This document shows, piece after piece, positions 45,160 through 60,253 of a DNA stretch of 64,000 bases. The stretch covers positions 35,665,001 to 35,729,000 of the forward strand of contig NC_091671.1 in the NCBI RefSeq assembly GCF_042453785.1, written 5' to 3'. Positions within the stretch are counted from its first letter, which is position 1. Each line of letters opens with the position of its first letter. The DNA is from Malus domestica (lineage: Eukaryota > Streptophyta > Magnoliopsida > Rosales > Rosaceae). A program made the position numbers and the translations under genes. Under the pieces are notes generated by a model. It saw nothing but the letters and a program-made list of their open reading frames with translations, was not told the DNA's origin and did not search any database.

Positions 45160-47170
45160 ATGGTTTCAGGACCATTGGTGGGCGACGAAGCGAGCAACAA
45201 GGCCTATTCCAGAACGACCCAGAACAAGTCCAAGAATCCCAACCATGTCCTCCACCACTCATCGCCGCCGCCTCAGGACCTGACGCAACTCCGCGGCGCG
45301 CTGGCATCCAACGATTCGACGAGCCACAATGGCCTGCTACCGGGCTTTGCCGAACCGGTCGACGGTCCACGTGGGTACGCCAAGTTCGGGAACATGGTTC
45401 GGATTCGGTTGGGTTCTCAGTCCAAGGACGATAGGAGACAGATCAAGGGGAAGCTGACGGGCGAGCTCGAGCAAGTTAGGTGCTTGATGAAGAATCTTGA
45501 AGCTAAGGAGATTGAGCTTGGTGAAAGGTATGGTCAATCACTTTCGTCTAATCATGCAGTAGATAATGTTAAACCTACAATGAGAGCCAATTTGGAGGCG
45601 GGTTCTGTAGGACTCCGTGATTCTGGGAAGTATCGGGGTTTGAGTGTTTCGGTTGCGGAGAATAAGAATGGGGTTGGTCAGTTTGTGGAGAAGGAGAATG
45701 TGAAGAAGAGGCCAAAGACAAACCAACGTTCGGAGTTTCTGATTGGGAAGGAAAAGTTACCGCCTTCAGAGAGTAGCAAGAAGTTGAAACCCACTCAAGG
45801 GGGGAGAGATGGGGGTGGGGGAGAGCCCTGGTTCAGGTCAGGTAAGAACCGGAGCAAAATGTTTCAGAATTGTAGTGCTTTGCTTGAAAAGTTGATGAAG
45901 CATAAGTTTGGCTGGGTGTTTAATAAGCCTGTGGATGTGAAGATGCTTGGTCTTCATGATTACAATACGATTGTTAAGAAACCAATGGATTTGGGCACGG
46001 TGAGGACGAGGCTGAACGAGAATTGGTATAAGACGCCAGCGGAATTTGCAGAGGATGTGAGACTTACATTTAACAATGCAATGTTGTATAACCCGAAAGA
46101 GCAGGATGCTCATCTTATGGCGGACCAGTTGTTGAAGTTGTTTGAAGTGAAATGGACGGATGTAGAGGCTGAGTATAATCTCAATCTGAGAAATGAATTG
46201 GGTAATAATTCAAATTTCACAACACCTGTTTCAAGAAAAGATGAAGCTCCCGCTCCACCCCCTCCTCTGGCATCGAATATGAGGACTCTGGATAGAGCAG
46301 AATCTATTACAAAGCCTGTTGACCGCAAGTTGAAACCTGTGAGTTCTGGTCATCCAGGTAGGGTATCAGTTCCAAAGAAACCAAAAGCCAGGGACCCCGA
46401 CAAAAGGGATATGAGTTATGAGGAGAAGCAGAGGCTCAGTGCAGACCTCATGACTTTGCCTTCTGAGAAACTGGATAACGTTGTGAAGATTATTAGGAAA
46501 AGGAACCCAGGGCCTTTTCAGCAAGAGGATGAGATTGAAGTGGACATTGGTAGTGTTGATCCTGAAACGCTTTGGGAACTGGATAGGTTTGTGACTAATT
46601 ACAAAAAAAGTTTGAGCAAAGTTAACAGAAACGTGGAGCTTGGTTCTCAATCAATAGCAGAGCCCTGCGATACCATCCAGGAGATGGTAAGACAATAAAT
46701 TTGTTCCCTACCCTGCTTCTCACTTTTAAGTTTTTCTGGCTAATACATGATTAACTTATCATCTTTGCAGACTGTAGCACCAGCCACTACAATGGCGGCA
46801 AAAGAAGCCAACGCAGGTAATAAATTTTAACTCTTAAGCATCAGTGGCACTTTGGTTAAGGTCACTCTTGAATCCTATGGCGTTCTACTTGTTTAACACT
46901 TCCTGTTTCATTTGTAGAAGTGGAAAACAACAGTAATGCATTTTCCCCAGTTCGAATAGAAGAGCAAGGTGATAATGTGAGTGGATCAAGTAGTTCTAGC
47001 AGTGAATCTGAATCCTCTTCAAGTGGTAATTATCGGTGTTTTTCCATTACTATTTATGTAACATCCTAGTTCTGTTTGATGTTGTTATGAGTTTTTTTTA
47101 TTGTGTTATATTCTATGCAGATTCTGACAATGAAAGTTCCTGCGGTGTTGAATCAGATTCAAATCATTGA
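45160..47170 (+). CDS. Bromodomain and NET domain protein, GTE (BET-type) transcription regulator
   Basis: Four exons: 45160-46686, 46771-46816, 46918-47025 and 47121-47170, all with GT-AG introns and consistent phase, giving 576 residues. I start at 45160 (MVSGPLVGDEAS) because plant GTEs begin MASGPI/V; an in-frame ATG 45 bp upstream is possible. A single bromodomain spans ~235-335, with WVFNKPVD, IVKKPMDLGTVRTRL and the acetyl-lysine-binding Asn in MLYNP (N311). A NET domain (~418-485) begins MSYEEKQRLSADL. The end is a Ser/Asp/Glu-rich tail (SGSSSSSSESESSSS...). One bromodomain plus NET defines plant GTE proteins, nuclear readers of acetylated histones that modulate transcription; the closest remembered group is GTE3/GTE4/GTE5. 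Convergent with the malate dehydrogenase gene. Telo-box motifs and an 85-bp duplication lie in its leader. Confidence 0.92.
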
Positions 47171-49821
47171 CCTAGGACTTGAATTGATTTAGTTGAGGTA
47201 GGTGGCATTATCTTTCTCTTGGTTAACGATTTATTGTTATTTTTATTCAAAGCCAGCTTGTCGACTACTGTATTAATTTTGAATCATACATAGATAATAA
47301 CAAGGCAATTGTAATATTCAATCTTTGGGGTTCCATGATTGTTTATAATCGAGTTTCTTTAATCTTGGCAACCCTAAAAAAGAAAATAGAATGGTAAACC
47401 ATAATTGTTGAAATGACAATGTATTATGCCAGTTGTCATTTCAACAATTATGGTTGTTTTTATTCTCCCCGTCCAAATGGCTATTTGTCAATAAATAAAT
47501 GCTGAGATATCTGTCAGAAGTGTTAGACCGTTGTATTGTTTTCCATTATAAGTTTTTCATTTTATTTGGATCATAGTAATTACCAGGAGACCAGTTTATA
47601 AAAATTTGGGGTGCCCTGACAGTAGTTTACTCTAACTTTCGGTTAGACTTAGACCTGTAGGAAACTGTTTGTTTCTTCAAATTTTACAATTCCAAATTGT
47701 TCCATAATATGTTGAATATCTTTGTTCTGTGTTTCATACCATTTCCTGTTTGAGAAAACTTTCATCACTCTAGCACCAGTGAGGCTTTCGCCTTGAATTT
47801 TTGTTTTGCAGTGGCTGTCCACTGGATTCATGAATTTTCTCCAAATACCATGAAATTTTTCGAACCGTGAATGTCTGATGGGTTTTTAAATCTTACTTGC
47901 CTTCCTTTGTAAACCATGAAAAGATATCGTGGTCATTTTTTTATTTACAATGCTTTTGCATATGGACATGCATGTGTGAATCCAGTGTTTGTGTGTGCAC
48001 GTGGGTGGTGAAGTGTGTATGTGTGTGCGTGTGTGCACTGATGTGTCAAGAAAACTCTTGCTGGTTTGAGAGCAAGACTTACGAGTTGCCTCTATAATAT
48101 TCATTTTAAAAGATGGCCACAACCTCTAAATGTTAGTGCATGTGCATGTACTAGGATTCTGAGTTTGTATTACATGAATCCCTCGTAAGCTTGTCTCGCA
48201 CTATACGTAGATAGCTTGCGTGCTAGGTACATCTTTAAATGCATATCCAGTTGAGGTATTCGATTTTAGTGGACAGAGACGCATTTGCATTCTCCTTATC
48301 TGTTGTGTTATCAATAAATTTGGATGATGTTAAATCCCGATTCACAAGCGTACTGAGTTTGCAGCAGTTTTCTAAAACTCAGGTTAAGTGATTCTGTACA
48401 TGCATGAGATATTCAGTCATTCGCTACTTACTTTGCTTCATTTATGATGAAGACGTCTCACACAAGTTTTCTCCTATTTCTTGACATCTCAGATCTTTTG
48501 AGAAGTTTTTGTTCGGCCCGGGATATAGTTGGTGTAGATCAAAGCGTCCAAAGCGGGTCATCTTAACTGCTGCTCCTGATCAGAGTTCGTCAGAGGTGTA
48601 TATCAACGTAGGAAAGTTAATTAATTAGTAGTTGTCGCATATGGAAGAATATGAAAATAGTAGAACGAACTATTCTGAAGGCAGGAAAAAGTTTGTATAA
48701 AAAATATTTACAAATGCAAACTGCAAGCTACTTGCTTATCATTTCCTCTTAAAAAGTGATATGTTAGAAGTTGTTTTTATGGTTGGGCTTCCGACTTTGT
48801 CTTCCACCTCAGAACCTTCCTGCACTAGTTTTCGGCATCTTCGTGCACACCCTTCTGGTTTCTCTGGTTTTGGGGTTACTCTAGTTTTGTGTTCCCCAAG
48901 AACCAATTTTCTAGTAGCGGAGCATAGTAAAATTTTCGTCGATTTTGGGTTACAATTGTGAAAGCTTTTCGTCGATTTTGGGTTACAATTGTGAAAGCTT
49001 GTGCGCCAACGAAACTGATATGAGATTTTTTGAATGATCGAAAGCATGGAGAGATTCTAAAACTTAACATTCAACCTTGTGCGCATGGAGTTTCTCTCTT
49101 GAGATCAAAATATAGACGGGTGGTGTCACTTGTTCAATAAACGCCTGTCAGGTGTGTTGTAAAGTGGATTACTCGTTCAATAGACGCTTACCACATGGTG
49201 AATTACAAACAAGATGTCTACATTTAGGTGAAGTTGTGTTTTGTAGCTTGGAGGTCACGCCGGCCTGGATGGAATCCACATTGAAATGAGCAAATGGCGA
49301 GTCCAAGTGGGATCCTTATTCCTTAGCACACAGCTTTGTCCATTTGCACCCAAAACTGAAAACTACGAAAGCTTACCACACGATTTTTAATCCTCCAGGT
49401 TACCATGAACAATCAGTTTCGAGAACGGAGGTTATCGAGAAGAGATTCTCTCTTGCAACCAATTCATAGCCCCAGACAACACTTTGGCACGTTCAAATAG
49501 CAAACCACTCGTCCAATAGGGACTTGCAACGTGGTGATCACTGATCACAACGTGGGAATAAGAAATGTTCAAACAACATTACGATGATTCAAAGTTCAAA
49601 CAACATAACCCCTCCCATAACATGTCATTGGGAATTATTTATAGAAACCTTTGTCTATTAGAGCTGCTTACTCCAATGAAAAAAGCAAAGCCGGTGCCCG
49701 TGCCGGTGCCGCTGGCAGCACTAAAAATACATCACTACTTGGATAAATGCAAAATTTGGATGGGTTACTATCGGGACGGGTAGATAACCCCCATTCCCCA
49801 ACTCATTGATACTACATTACA
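47171..49821. other. 3' flank of GTE and intergenic DNA up to malate dehydrogenase
   Basis: Contains an inverted pair around CATAATTGTTGAAATGACAA (47399-47452), a (TG)n-rich patch at ~47990-48040, and a 33-bp tandem duplication TTTTCGTCGATTTTGGGTTA... at 48933-48998. No convincing gene. The ORF at 48739-49047 (-) just spans the duplication. Confidence 0.5.
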
Positions 49822-52422
<2,601 letters not shown>

Positions 52423-52751
52423 TTTTGCTTCGGGAGTGTCGAAAGCTCGCTGCTTTGAATTGCTAACACTGATACAACAACAACAACTAATCTACAGAGT
52501 GAGAGATGCGTACTGTATATATTTATGGTTGGCTCATAAGGAAGCGTGCTATTGAATATTACTTTTTATTTAATTTTTAAGGGCTTTTTAGAAAGTAAAT
52601 GCATTTTTTTCAGGCATGAAAAGCAAAAGTTTGTAGCATATTCTATTAATATTCCCTTTTTTTTTTATTTGCCTTTTGATCTGCAAAATAAAATAACATT
52701 TTTATGACAGTATTTTCATTTTTCAATTTTACTTTGGTTGGAAAATATTCA

Positions 52752-52872
52752 GGGAAGTGTTATTAGCACTCACAAAATTTCATTTAACACTTCTCACATG
52801 TGTATTTTTATTTCCTAATATAGAAAGTTTGGAGTATAGAATGAAATTTTTGGAGTGCTAATAACAGTTCCC
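52752..52872. mobile_element. Small MITE with perfect 8-bp target duplication
   Basis: 121 bp. Ends are GGGAAGTGTTATTAGCACTC and, reverse complemented, GGGAACTGTTATTAGCACTC. AATATTCA flanks both ends exactly (52744-52751 and 52873-52880), an 8-bp duplication that fits hAT-type mobilisation. It lies in the upstream region of the malate dehydrogenase gene. Confidence 0.85.
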
Positions 52873-52880
52873 AATATTCA

Positions 52881-53149
52881 TAGCTTCACATGATCTTTTA
52901 CCAATTTTAATCTTTAAATTTTGAATTTATTACATTTTTGCTTACCAACCGTAACTATATTGTACGCTTTACACTTAATCATCTGTCCAGAGCCGTTTCT
53001 GAGATTTCAGAAGCCCGGTGTGAAATTTATATAATGGACCCTCCTTAAGATAGTATTAAAAAAAGTAAAACAATGTATTGATGTAGAAAACAATCACTTA
53101 AATCAAAATAAACTTTAGCACTCGTTGATTGCAAATTTACAAATGTCAT
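52881..53149. other. AT-rich spacer
   Basis: Nothing recognisable apart from AT-rich sequence. Confidence 0.4.
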
Positions 53150-53536
53150 TAATTATAAGCAAGGAAGAAAATATCGGTAATATCGGAAATATCGGTAGTC
53201 CGAAAACACAGAAATATCGATGGAAATATCGGGATAATATCGATATCGATAAAAATTACATGGAAACCACGGAAATTGTAAGAAAAACTTGGAAATTTTT
53301 ATTGAAACTTTGTAGGATGTTTATTTAGTCAATTATCTATTAGTTTATCACCAAAAATTGGAAAGAAATGCATTGCATGATGGATTTAACATTATCAAGT
53401 TGATTATATAGCGAGCTGACAAACATTGTGAGTGTAGAAAATATGTAGTAATTAATGAAAGTAATCTAAACACACCATAATCATTTATATATAATGAATT
53501 AGTACAATATTTTACACTTTATATTTTAGTACAATA

Positions 53537-53640
53537 TTTGGATCATTGGATCAGAGAGCTAAAGACAGGTTTTGAATTATTTGGATCATTGGATCAGTGA
53601 GCTAGAGACAGGTTTTGAATTATTTGGATCATTGGATTCT
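53537..53640 (+). repeat. 43-bp tandem repeat
   Basis: TTTGGATCATTGGATCAG(A/T)GA starts at 53537, 53580 and 53623 (period 43 bp, ~2.4 copies), between the left TATCG arm and the captured segment. Confidence 0.85.
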
Positions 53641-53884
53641 TTTTTTCTCACACGCCACCACACCACACACGCACACAGAGACTGAGCTCAGTCTCTCGAT
53701 CATTCCTTCTCTTTTCTGAGTCTTCTCCCTTCCCTTCTCCCTTCTCCAGTTCTCCCACACACACACAGAGACATCATCTCTCGATCCATCGGCGCGATCC
53801 TCCTCGTCCGCATCTCCCTCTGCTCATCCCGCGACCTCTACCTCTCCCGCGACCTCTACGTCCTGGTGTTTCGCGACCCAAAAG

Positions 53885-54310
53885 CTTAGGCAAACGCGTA
53901 CAGAGCCTGCGAGTCCAAGATCGTCGAGCAGTGCGAGGCCGGTGCCAGGATCGCGTGAACCATTAGCGCATCGGAAAAGTGTAAGCCCCCGTGGTGGCGA
54001 GCTCTGATTGGCCAGAAAGTCACAGACTTGAATGACTTGAAACAGAGGGAACAGTGCGAGGAGAGAGAAATTGAGGGGTGTTTGACGGCGGCGAAAGAGA
54101 AGTGCGGCGGGTTCGCGAAGGAGAAGTGCTTGAAACCCTTCAGAGAAGCGAGGATTGCAGGGGTGAATGTGAAGCAGGCTGAGAGATTGGTCTGCTGGGG
54201 AACTCTGGCGGATCCAACTTCGTGGCTCAACTTGATTGGATTGGAAAAGTTGGGGGTTTTGGGTTCAGTGATGAATTATAGGGCTGGTGAATTGTTTGGT
54301 TCGGATAGTG
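53885..54310 (+). pseudogene. Captured fragment of a plant protein of unknown function
   Basis: Read in one frame it gives AYRACESKIVEQCEAGARIA, a stop, then SEKCKPPWWRALIGQKV and, from 54028, an open frame with AAKEKCGGFAKEKCLKPFRE and WLNLIGLEKLG. The regularly spaced Cys and KEKC repeats look like real protein sequence, and I have a vague memory of a conserved plant protein with such a region, but I cannot name it. At least one in-frame stop breaks it and it has no obvious start or end. The GC content (~55%) is far above its flanks. It lies inside the TATCG-rich element. Confidence 0.45.
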
Positions 54311-54545
54311 AGTCCTGCGACCTCTACCTCTCCTCCGTCGGCGTCGCCGTCTACTCCATCGGCATCGGTGTCGGTGTCGACTTTCAAGCAATGTCGCGAT
54401 AAAATCTCTAATATCGCGATATTAGCGATAATATCGATATTATCTCGATTTTTTGACGAAAACCTATTGGATGTGTGTAAATATCGGATTCCGAAAAAAA
54501 CGATAATATCAGCGAAATATCGCCGATATTATTGATTTTTTATAC

Positions 54546-55159
54546 CCTAATTATAAGTAAAAAAAGCTACAAATATAATTTTCACTAGATATTCAAAAGC
54601 AGTTCAATCTTAAACTACCAAACATGAAAAAAACAAACGTCAAAACTCTAAACAAACTTCAAAACTGTAACTTTAAAGTTCACTTGAATATATAACTTTA
54701 TTATATAATAAAATTGGAAAACTATCGTTTTTTAGAGTGTTATTATATTGACAATCAGAATATCTCATTGGACTAAAAAAATTTATATTGAGTGATGCTA
54801 GGACTTTGCAGAGAGGGGAGAAGAATTTTAGGTGGTTGCCAAAGTTCCATGAAGCTGTGTGCAAACGAATAATCTCATTAACCATCACTTCATTTGAACG
54901 GTTGGTAAACGAAATTACAATCCACAAACTCAAATCACTTCATTTGAAGTATGAATTCTCACAATATGATTTCCGATACGGTCTTCGGGCAGCTGCAGTG
55001 ATTCATCGGTGAACGCCTTCTTGGCACAAACAACAGGTTTAAGCCACCTTTCCGGCGTTGTTTGGTGAGATTTCTGATCACGTATACACAAACTGAACAC
55101 CACTCCGGTGGAATAGCGGATGACCATGTAACATTGATTGGTTTGGCAAACATCAAGCT
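54546..55159. other. 3' flank of the dimethylallyltransferase gene and spacer
   Basis: The AT-rich spacer is followed by the likely 3' UTR of the minus-strand gene (from about 55160 down). The block at 54790-55150 is less AT-rich and contains two copies of ATCACTTCATTTGAA-type sequence (54892 and 54936). No separate gene recognised. Confidence 0.4.
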
Positions 55160-58100
55160 TCAATGAAGCGAATGATCAAGTTCCGATTTGCTGTTGGAGC
55201 ATTGTGTTTCCCTTATCCAGTCTAGAATGTCTGAACAATCTTCGCGTCTGATAAAATGCCTTCGTGCATAAACAAAACCATTTAGTATTTAGTTCTCTGT
55301 GTCAACAATTCACTTAACCGCAAAACTTCAGTGTTCGTAAATCATACCTATTTTTAGGTCGATAAGCCTTCAATTCGGCAACTTCTCGATGGCTTGTTAG
55401 CTCTTTCTTCATTCTCAGCGATTCAGGCACGACCAGAAGTTCACTGTTTTCATGGTATGCATCATAAATGAAGTCGAGCACCGTTTCCTGCAGGAATTAT
55501 CCGTTATGCTAATAAGCACAAGGTTAAGCATCACATTTATAAAATTAAGCATTCACTAATTCATTGGGTTCGGGTAAATAAAAAGCCTTGCACAAAGCCA
55601 AATCTTTAATTGACAAATTAGGCGAAAAATAATATACGAATAAGACCCAGGAGGGCGGAAAGCTACATCTTTCTCTTTCTGACAAAGAATGAAAACAAGA
55701 TTGGAAGACATACCAAGGGTTGGGAAGCATCAAGCCAGTGATAGATATGCTCGTTGCGAAACCATGTTAACTGCCGTTTTGCAAAATTTCTGCACAAGAA
55801 TTTTTTAAAATTCTGTGACTGAATGTAATGTGTGAGAATCTTGTAAACTCTACAAAGCCACAAGGAGTATTAAGCTCTCAATGTAACACCAGGTATTCCA
55901 CACAAACACGCACGGAAAGTTGGAAGTTCATTTTGGAAATGAATAGACCGTAAAATAATTCAATAATCATAACACAAAATTAGAATCTAATCCGAAACTT
56001 CCTACTGAGATATAAAGAAAGATCAAGCAATGAATACCAGTACTGAGGATAGTTGTGCCGGTGATTTTCCTCCTTGTATCACCTAACCTTTTATTACGCA
56101 ATTCCCATTTTACCACTCCTCTCTCTGAAAGTATTTACTAACTGAAATTTAGTTTCAATATATCCCGCCAACACGATTTGTTACAATGTACACTGAAAAT
56201 GTCTCTGAGTTGGAAAAGAATATTATGCAGGCAGTTATGCCTTTTGAATCTCTTTGATACATAAATTTGAAGAAAAATTGCATTACCTAGACGCTTTCTG
56301 AAATTCAGATAAAAAGTTGTAGAACTCTCTTGCAGAACTTCCTCCTTGCTGCCTACACATCAACAGATACTCCATAGCCTAAAATCAAACATTTCTTGCT
56401 GTTACAACTATCACACATAATAATAACATGACGGAAAAAAAGTGCCACGCGATTTTAATGAAACAAAATCAGACAACCATTGCTTAAATAATTAAAGAAC
56501 AATTTAACAATAGCAGAATCATACTTGTCTGTAACCAATTGCTCTGGTTGCTGAATTTGAATTTGGAAGAAGGCCCGAATCAAGAAGCCAATTAGCTTCA
56601 GACAAGATACCATCGCTTCCTGCAGGAATTGTAAAAAATATTAAAAGTAAAAGAGAGAAAAAAGAAGTACTTCGTCCACATTGAAATTGTAATCCTAACT
56701 GATCAAGTTGTGCAATACAAATGAATTGCCTCATTTTGAAAACTCAAAGACGAATGATCAATTTGTACTGATGTGTTAAATATCATTTACCTGACAGCAT
56801 ATCTTCACATCGGTAGTCAATTGACTTATAAAGATCAACTCTCTTGCTTGAGAGGAAAAAGCAAATAAAATCATAGTCCAGTTCCTTTGATTTTACTTCC
56901 TCCACTACATCAGTAGAAGGACTAATGTCATTTGCGTCAACTACACTAGAATCACACTGTTTCCGGAAAGAATCATACGGTACTTGAAATGCAGATGGAG
57001 GTGATCCGGTAGACTGTCATTGCAGGACATGCATATGTTATATGCATATAACATCAGTAAAGTGGAGGGGCATAAGCTTCTAAATGCAAAACAACTCAGC
57101 TTAAGAGCGAATATTGAGGCAAAGATATGAACAATATATTGATGCATGTCTGTGTCAAAGGAATGCATAATATTAGAAGCAGAAAACAAAAACCAACCTT
57201 AATAATCTCAAGGCTGCGTCTTAAGCGATACCAGTCATTGGCAGCCAAAAGTTGAGCCTTTGGGTCACCTGCTTTGACCACTAACTCCACAGCTGCATCC
57301 CAGTCATTATTTTTCTGTAGGACCTCTAACTCGGAATACACTTCTGATGCAATCTCTAAAGAGGCTTTGGGAACATCTGGTTTTCCGTATACGAGCCTTA
57401 AATGTACAGCAAAAAACTAATGCTATCAGTACAACCACAAAGAAGAGAGAAAAATAATTAAGCTTATTACACTTAATTACAGAGATTTTGTTTTTCTTAT
57501 TCGGCTTCAAGCAACCAATTTAAATGTTGCCAACATCATCAATCAACATGCAGATGCCATTGCAAAATATATTAGTTCACAACGCAGGCCAGTTATGTTA
57601 ATGTGTACTCGACATTCTAACTTTAAACATGCCAAAAACTTCCTAACATTAAAATGATAAGAAAAATAAAGATAAAAAGGGAAAACACGAACACGCACAC
57701 GCGCGCGCACACACACACACACAGCGAAAACACGCACGCACGCACACGCGCGCGCACACACACACGTGTGTGTGTGTGTATATATATATACAGATGCACA
57801 TATTTACGCAAGAAAATGCTGGCACATACCATCGCAAGTACAATCCAGTACCACCAGTAACTATGGGAACCCTGCCATTATCAAGAATACTTCTTGTAGC
57901 CTGCCTGGCATCCTCAAAAAACCGTCCAACAGAATAGTCTGAAGAATAAAACACGTATTGAATTGGCAGAACAGAAATACCCAAAGTTCCAAACCTAGCA
58001 AGAGAAAACTCGACATCATCCAAGCATCCCACAGGACCCAAATTTTCATTATAGCTTCCAAATACTAGATCAAAAAAACATAATGTATGCTATGATACAG

Positions 58101-59708
58101 TTCTATCTGCCCTATAGCCTACAGCCTCCAAAATTAGTAGGCAACACACCTTCAGATGGGTGCAATATATCAACAAGATGATGCGGCACCTCCTGCATCA
58201 AATGAAAGAAAACACACAAAGTTAATGTGATCAAATGAATCCACCAAATAAACCAAATTTGTTGGTCAAGTTGGAGTTACTAATAACAGACCAGTTGCGA
58301 ATAGAAAACAAAGGGAGATGTTGTCCAATCAATCATTCACAGTAAATTTGATATCAAGTTAAATTTACATTCTTAGTAATTAAGTTGTTATACTAGTTCT
58401 TTTTTTCTTTCTTTCTGTTATATTTTGGATTAGAAAGGAACTCGCTGTTCTAGCGAACTACTTCGTTTTGCTAGCATGAAAAAAATTCATAAGGACCGAA
58501 GGGTTTCTATATATCTATGAAATTCTTCATTAAAGATCAGATAAGTAAATCTATAATACAATTCCTGAAATGCTGAGAAAGAGATAATATATACTGTGGA
58601 CATTATGCGATTTCTTGGAAATGATGGTATGGATTTCTATGGTTTGAAAGGATCAAATTCAAATCAGATATACGGAATCCACAACTATCATATTACGAAT
58701 AATAAAACGTAAAATATCAGCACGAAATAGCACCACAGTTACAAATATTAGAAAGTTAAGTAGGACATAACCTAATTTATTTTTCTTATTACACTAAACC
58801 ATTAGCAATATAGTGCATCTGAAACCAAGATACTCCAGAATTCAAGATTTTCATAAATTCAATTTCAAAAGCGGAATCATGCCTGCACTAAATGTACAAG
58901 TTTCTCAATCAGGCAAGCACCTGTCTATCACTTAGTGAAGGCTTGGCAGATCCAATATCAAGACCTCGATATACCTGCAGCACAAAAGTTATAACAAACA
59001 AAATCACTTTCAGCAATATAGCACTAGCTGCACTACCTGTTAACTGTTATAATCATCAACATAAGTCGATTCAATCGAGGCAATGTTACACAGAAAGAAG
59101 ATTCGATATTTTGAGTTATCTCCCATTTCAATGCTTATTGTTACTTTAATCCATATTTTTATATAGATGTATATTTTGTTAGGATGTGTAGTGTTGTTTC
59201 GGTTCCTTAACTTTCGTTCTGTTCTTTTCCTGCATTTTCTCATCAACCAAACAAAATGGTTTATCACTAAATACCCAATAACCTAAATTACTTGCAAGTT
59301 AGTATCTTTAGAAAACCCAATTAACCACTTTGCTGCTTAGTTCGAAAGAAGCTACATTTTCCCATTTTCTTCCCCCTTTTCCCAGCATCCAAACAGAGAA
59401 CACCAAAAACCAACAACTGGGTATTGAATTTTTGCTCAAACCTGGACGGAGTCGGCGCTGATAATCTCGCCATTGAGCCGCTTAGCGAGCTCCAGAGCGA
59501 GGCGAGTCTTCCCGGAACCGGTGGGCCCAGATACCACTATTACCTTCTCCTTCTCTTTATTCTTGGTGGCCGAAACAGAGCAGGCGGTGGTCAGACGCCG
59601 GCGGCGGAGAGTGAAAGTCAGCAACCCAGCCGTCCGGAGAACGTGCTTCTTCGACGAGGACGGGAGGCGCGGGCAAAATGTACGGACGCAACTGCTACTG
59701 ATTATCAT
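55160..59708 (-). CDS. IPT9: tRNA dimethylallyltransferase, IPT9 type
   Basis: Eleven exons on the minus strand: 59708-59442, 58974-58921, 58192-58150, 57938-57830, 57396-57198, 57013-56791, 56619-56525, 56378-56287, 55789-55714, 55487-55348 and 55259-55160. All introns are GT-AG and phases fit, giving 465 residues. It transfers a dimethylallyl group from DMAPP to A37 of tRNAs reading UNN codons; turnover of such tRNA yields cis-zeatin cytokinins. Motifs: P-loop [11 protein letters not shown] (61-71), [17 protein letters not shown] (86-102), PHHLVDI (110-116), GGTGLYLRW (150-158), and the late [13 protein letters not shown] and [13 protein letters not shown] segments of the bacterial MiaA-like type. 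The Ser/Arg-rich N-terminus (1-45) looks like an organelle transit peptide. Similarity to Arabidopsis IPT9 (about 463 residues) is inferred from length and motifs. IPT2 would have a zinc-finger C-terminus, absent here. Divergent from the TBL locus. Confidence 0.93.
57684..57792 (+). repeat. Compound (AC)/(GC)/(TG)/(TA) microsatellite in an IPT9 intron
   Basis: Alternating purine-pyrimidine tract ACACG...CGCGCGCACACAC...TGTGTGTATATATATATAC lying in the intron between exons 4 and 5 of the dimethylallyltransferase gene. The Cys/Val/Arg-rich ORFs over it are artefacts. Confidence 0.9.
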
Positions 59709-60253
59709 TTTTTGGGTTAGGAAGGAAGAGACAGGATTGGATTGGGATTGGATTGGGATTGGATTATTTTTGTGTCTGGCCGTTTGGGTTTAGAGAGGGT
59801 TTTGGGTCTCGAGCTCTAAGCTTTGCTTGTGAACACAACTGGGGATGGATAAAGTGAGGGTGTTGGGATTTATTGGACATTTCCAGTGTTTTTTTGTTTA
59901 TTTTATTTATTTATTTTTAATATCAAAGTTAAACTTGTTCATAAGTATGAGATTTTTTTTTTTTATTACAGGTGATATTTTACACTGATCTATAATGAAA
60001 AAGAGAAAGTGAATTCGGAACACCAAGGAGGAAGAGGTTGAAGAGGAAAGTCATATCATCAGGGCAAATCCATCACTTGTAAGTACGAGATTTGTATTTA
60101 CGTGTAAAGAGTTATGTTTCCATATTGACAAATTATATTTTGAAATTAAAATGGGCTTAAACGTCTCTATTTAAAGTAGTGACGGAGTCAAATTTTCATG
60201 TGGGGAGGGGGTGAAATACTTAAAATTTGATCCTACCAACTGGTGGTTGCATG
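59709..60253. other. Shared upstream region of IPT9 and the TBL locus
   Basis: Contains the IPT9 5' leader, with GGATTGGATTGGGATTGGAT tandem hexamer-like repeats at 59733-59765, and an AT-rich spacer. No gene recognised. Confidence 0.5.

Larger units (their letters stand above)
53150..54545. mobile_element. TATCG-rich repeat element enclosing a captured gene fragment
   Basis: The left arm (~53170-53260) and right arm (~54395-54540) are dense in AATATCGG/CGATATT motifs and roughly inverted to each other, including a shared TCCGAAAA/TTTTCGG-like block. Between them is GC-rich, coding-like DNA (53.64-54.40 kb) unlike the AT-rich arms. This layout suggests a non-autonomous DNA element that has picked up host sequence. 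I see no clear target duplication, so exact ends are uncertain. Confidence 0.5.

Noticed and set aside
47897-48122. Cys/Val-rich open frames on both strands
   Set aside because: Caused by a TG-rich stretch in the GTE 3' flank.
48739-49047. 102-codon minus-strand open frame
   Set aside because: It owes its length to a 33-bp tandem duplication (period divisible by three) and has no recognisable domain.
57649-58041. 130-codon open frame spanning exon 4 of the dimethylallyltransferase gene
   Set aside because: It reads through a donor site into the intron microsatellite; the spliced model with consistent phases is better.
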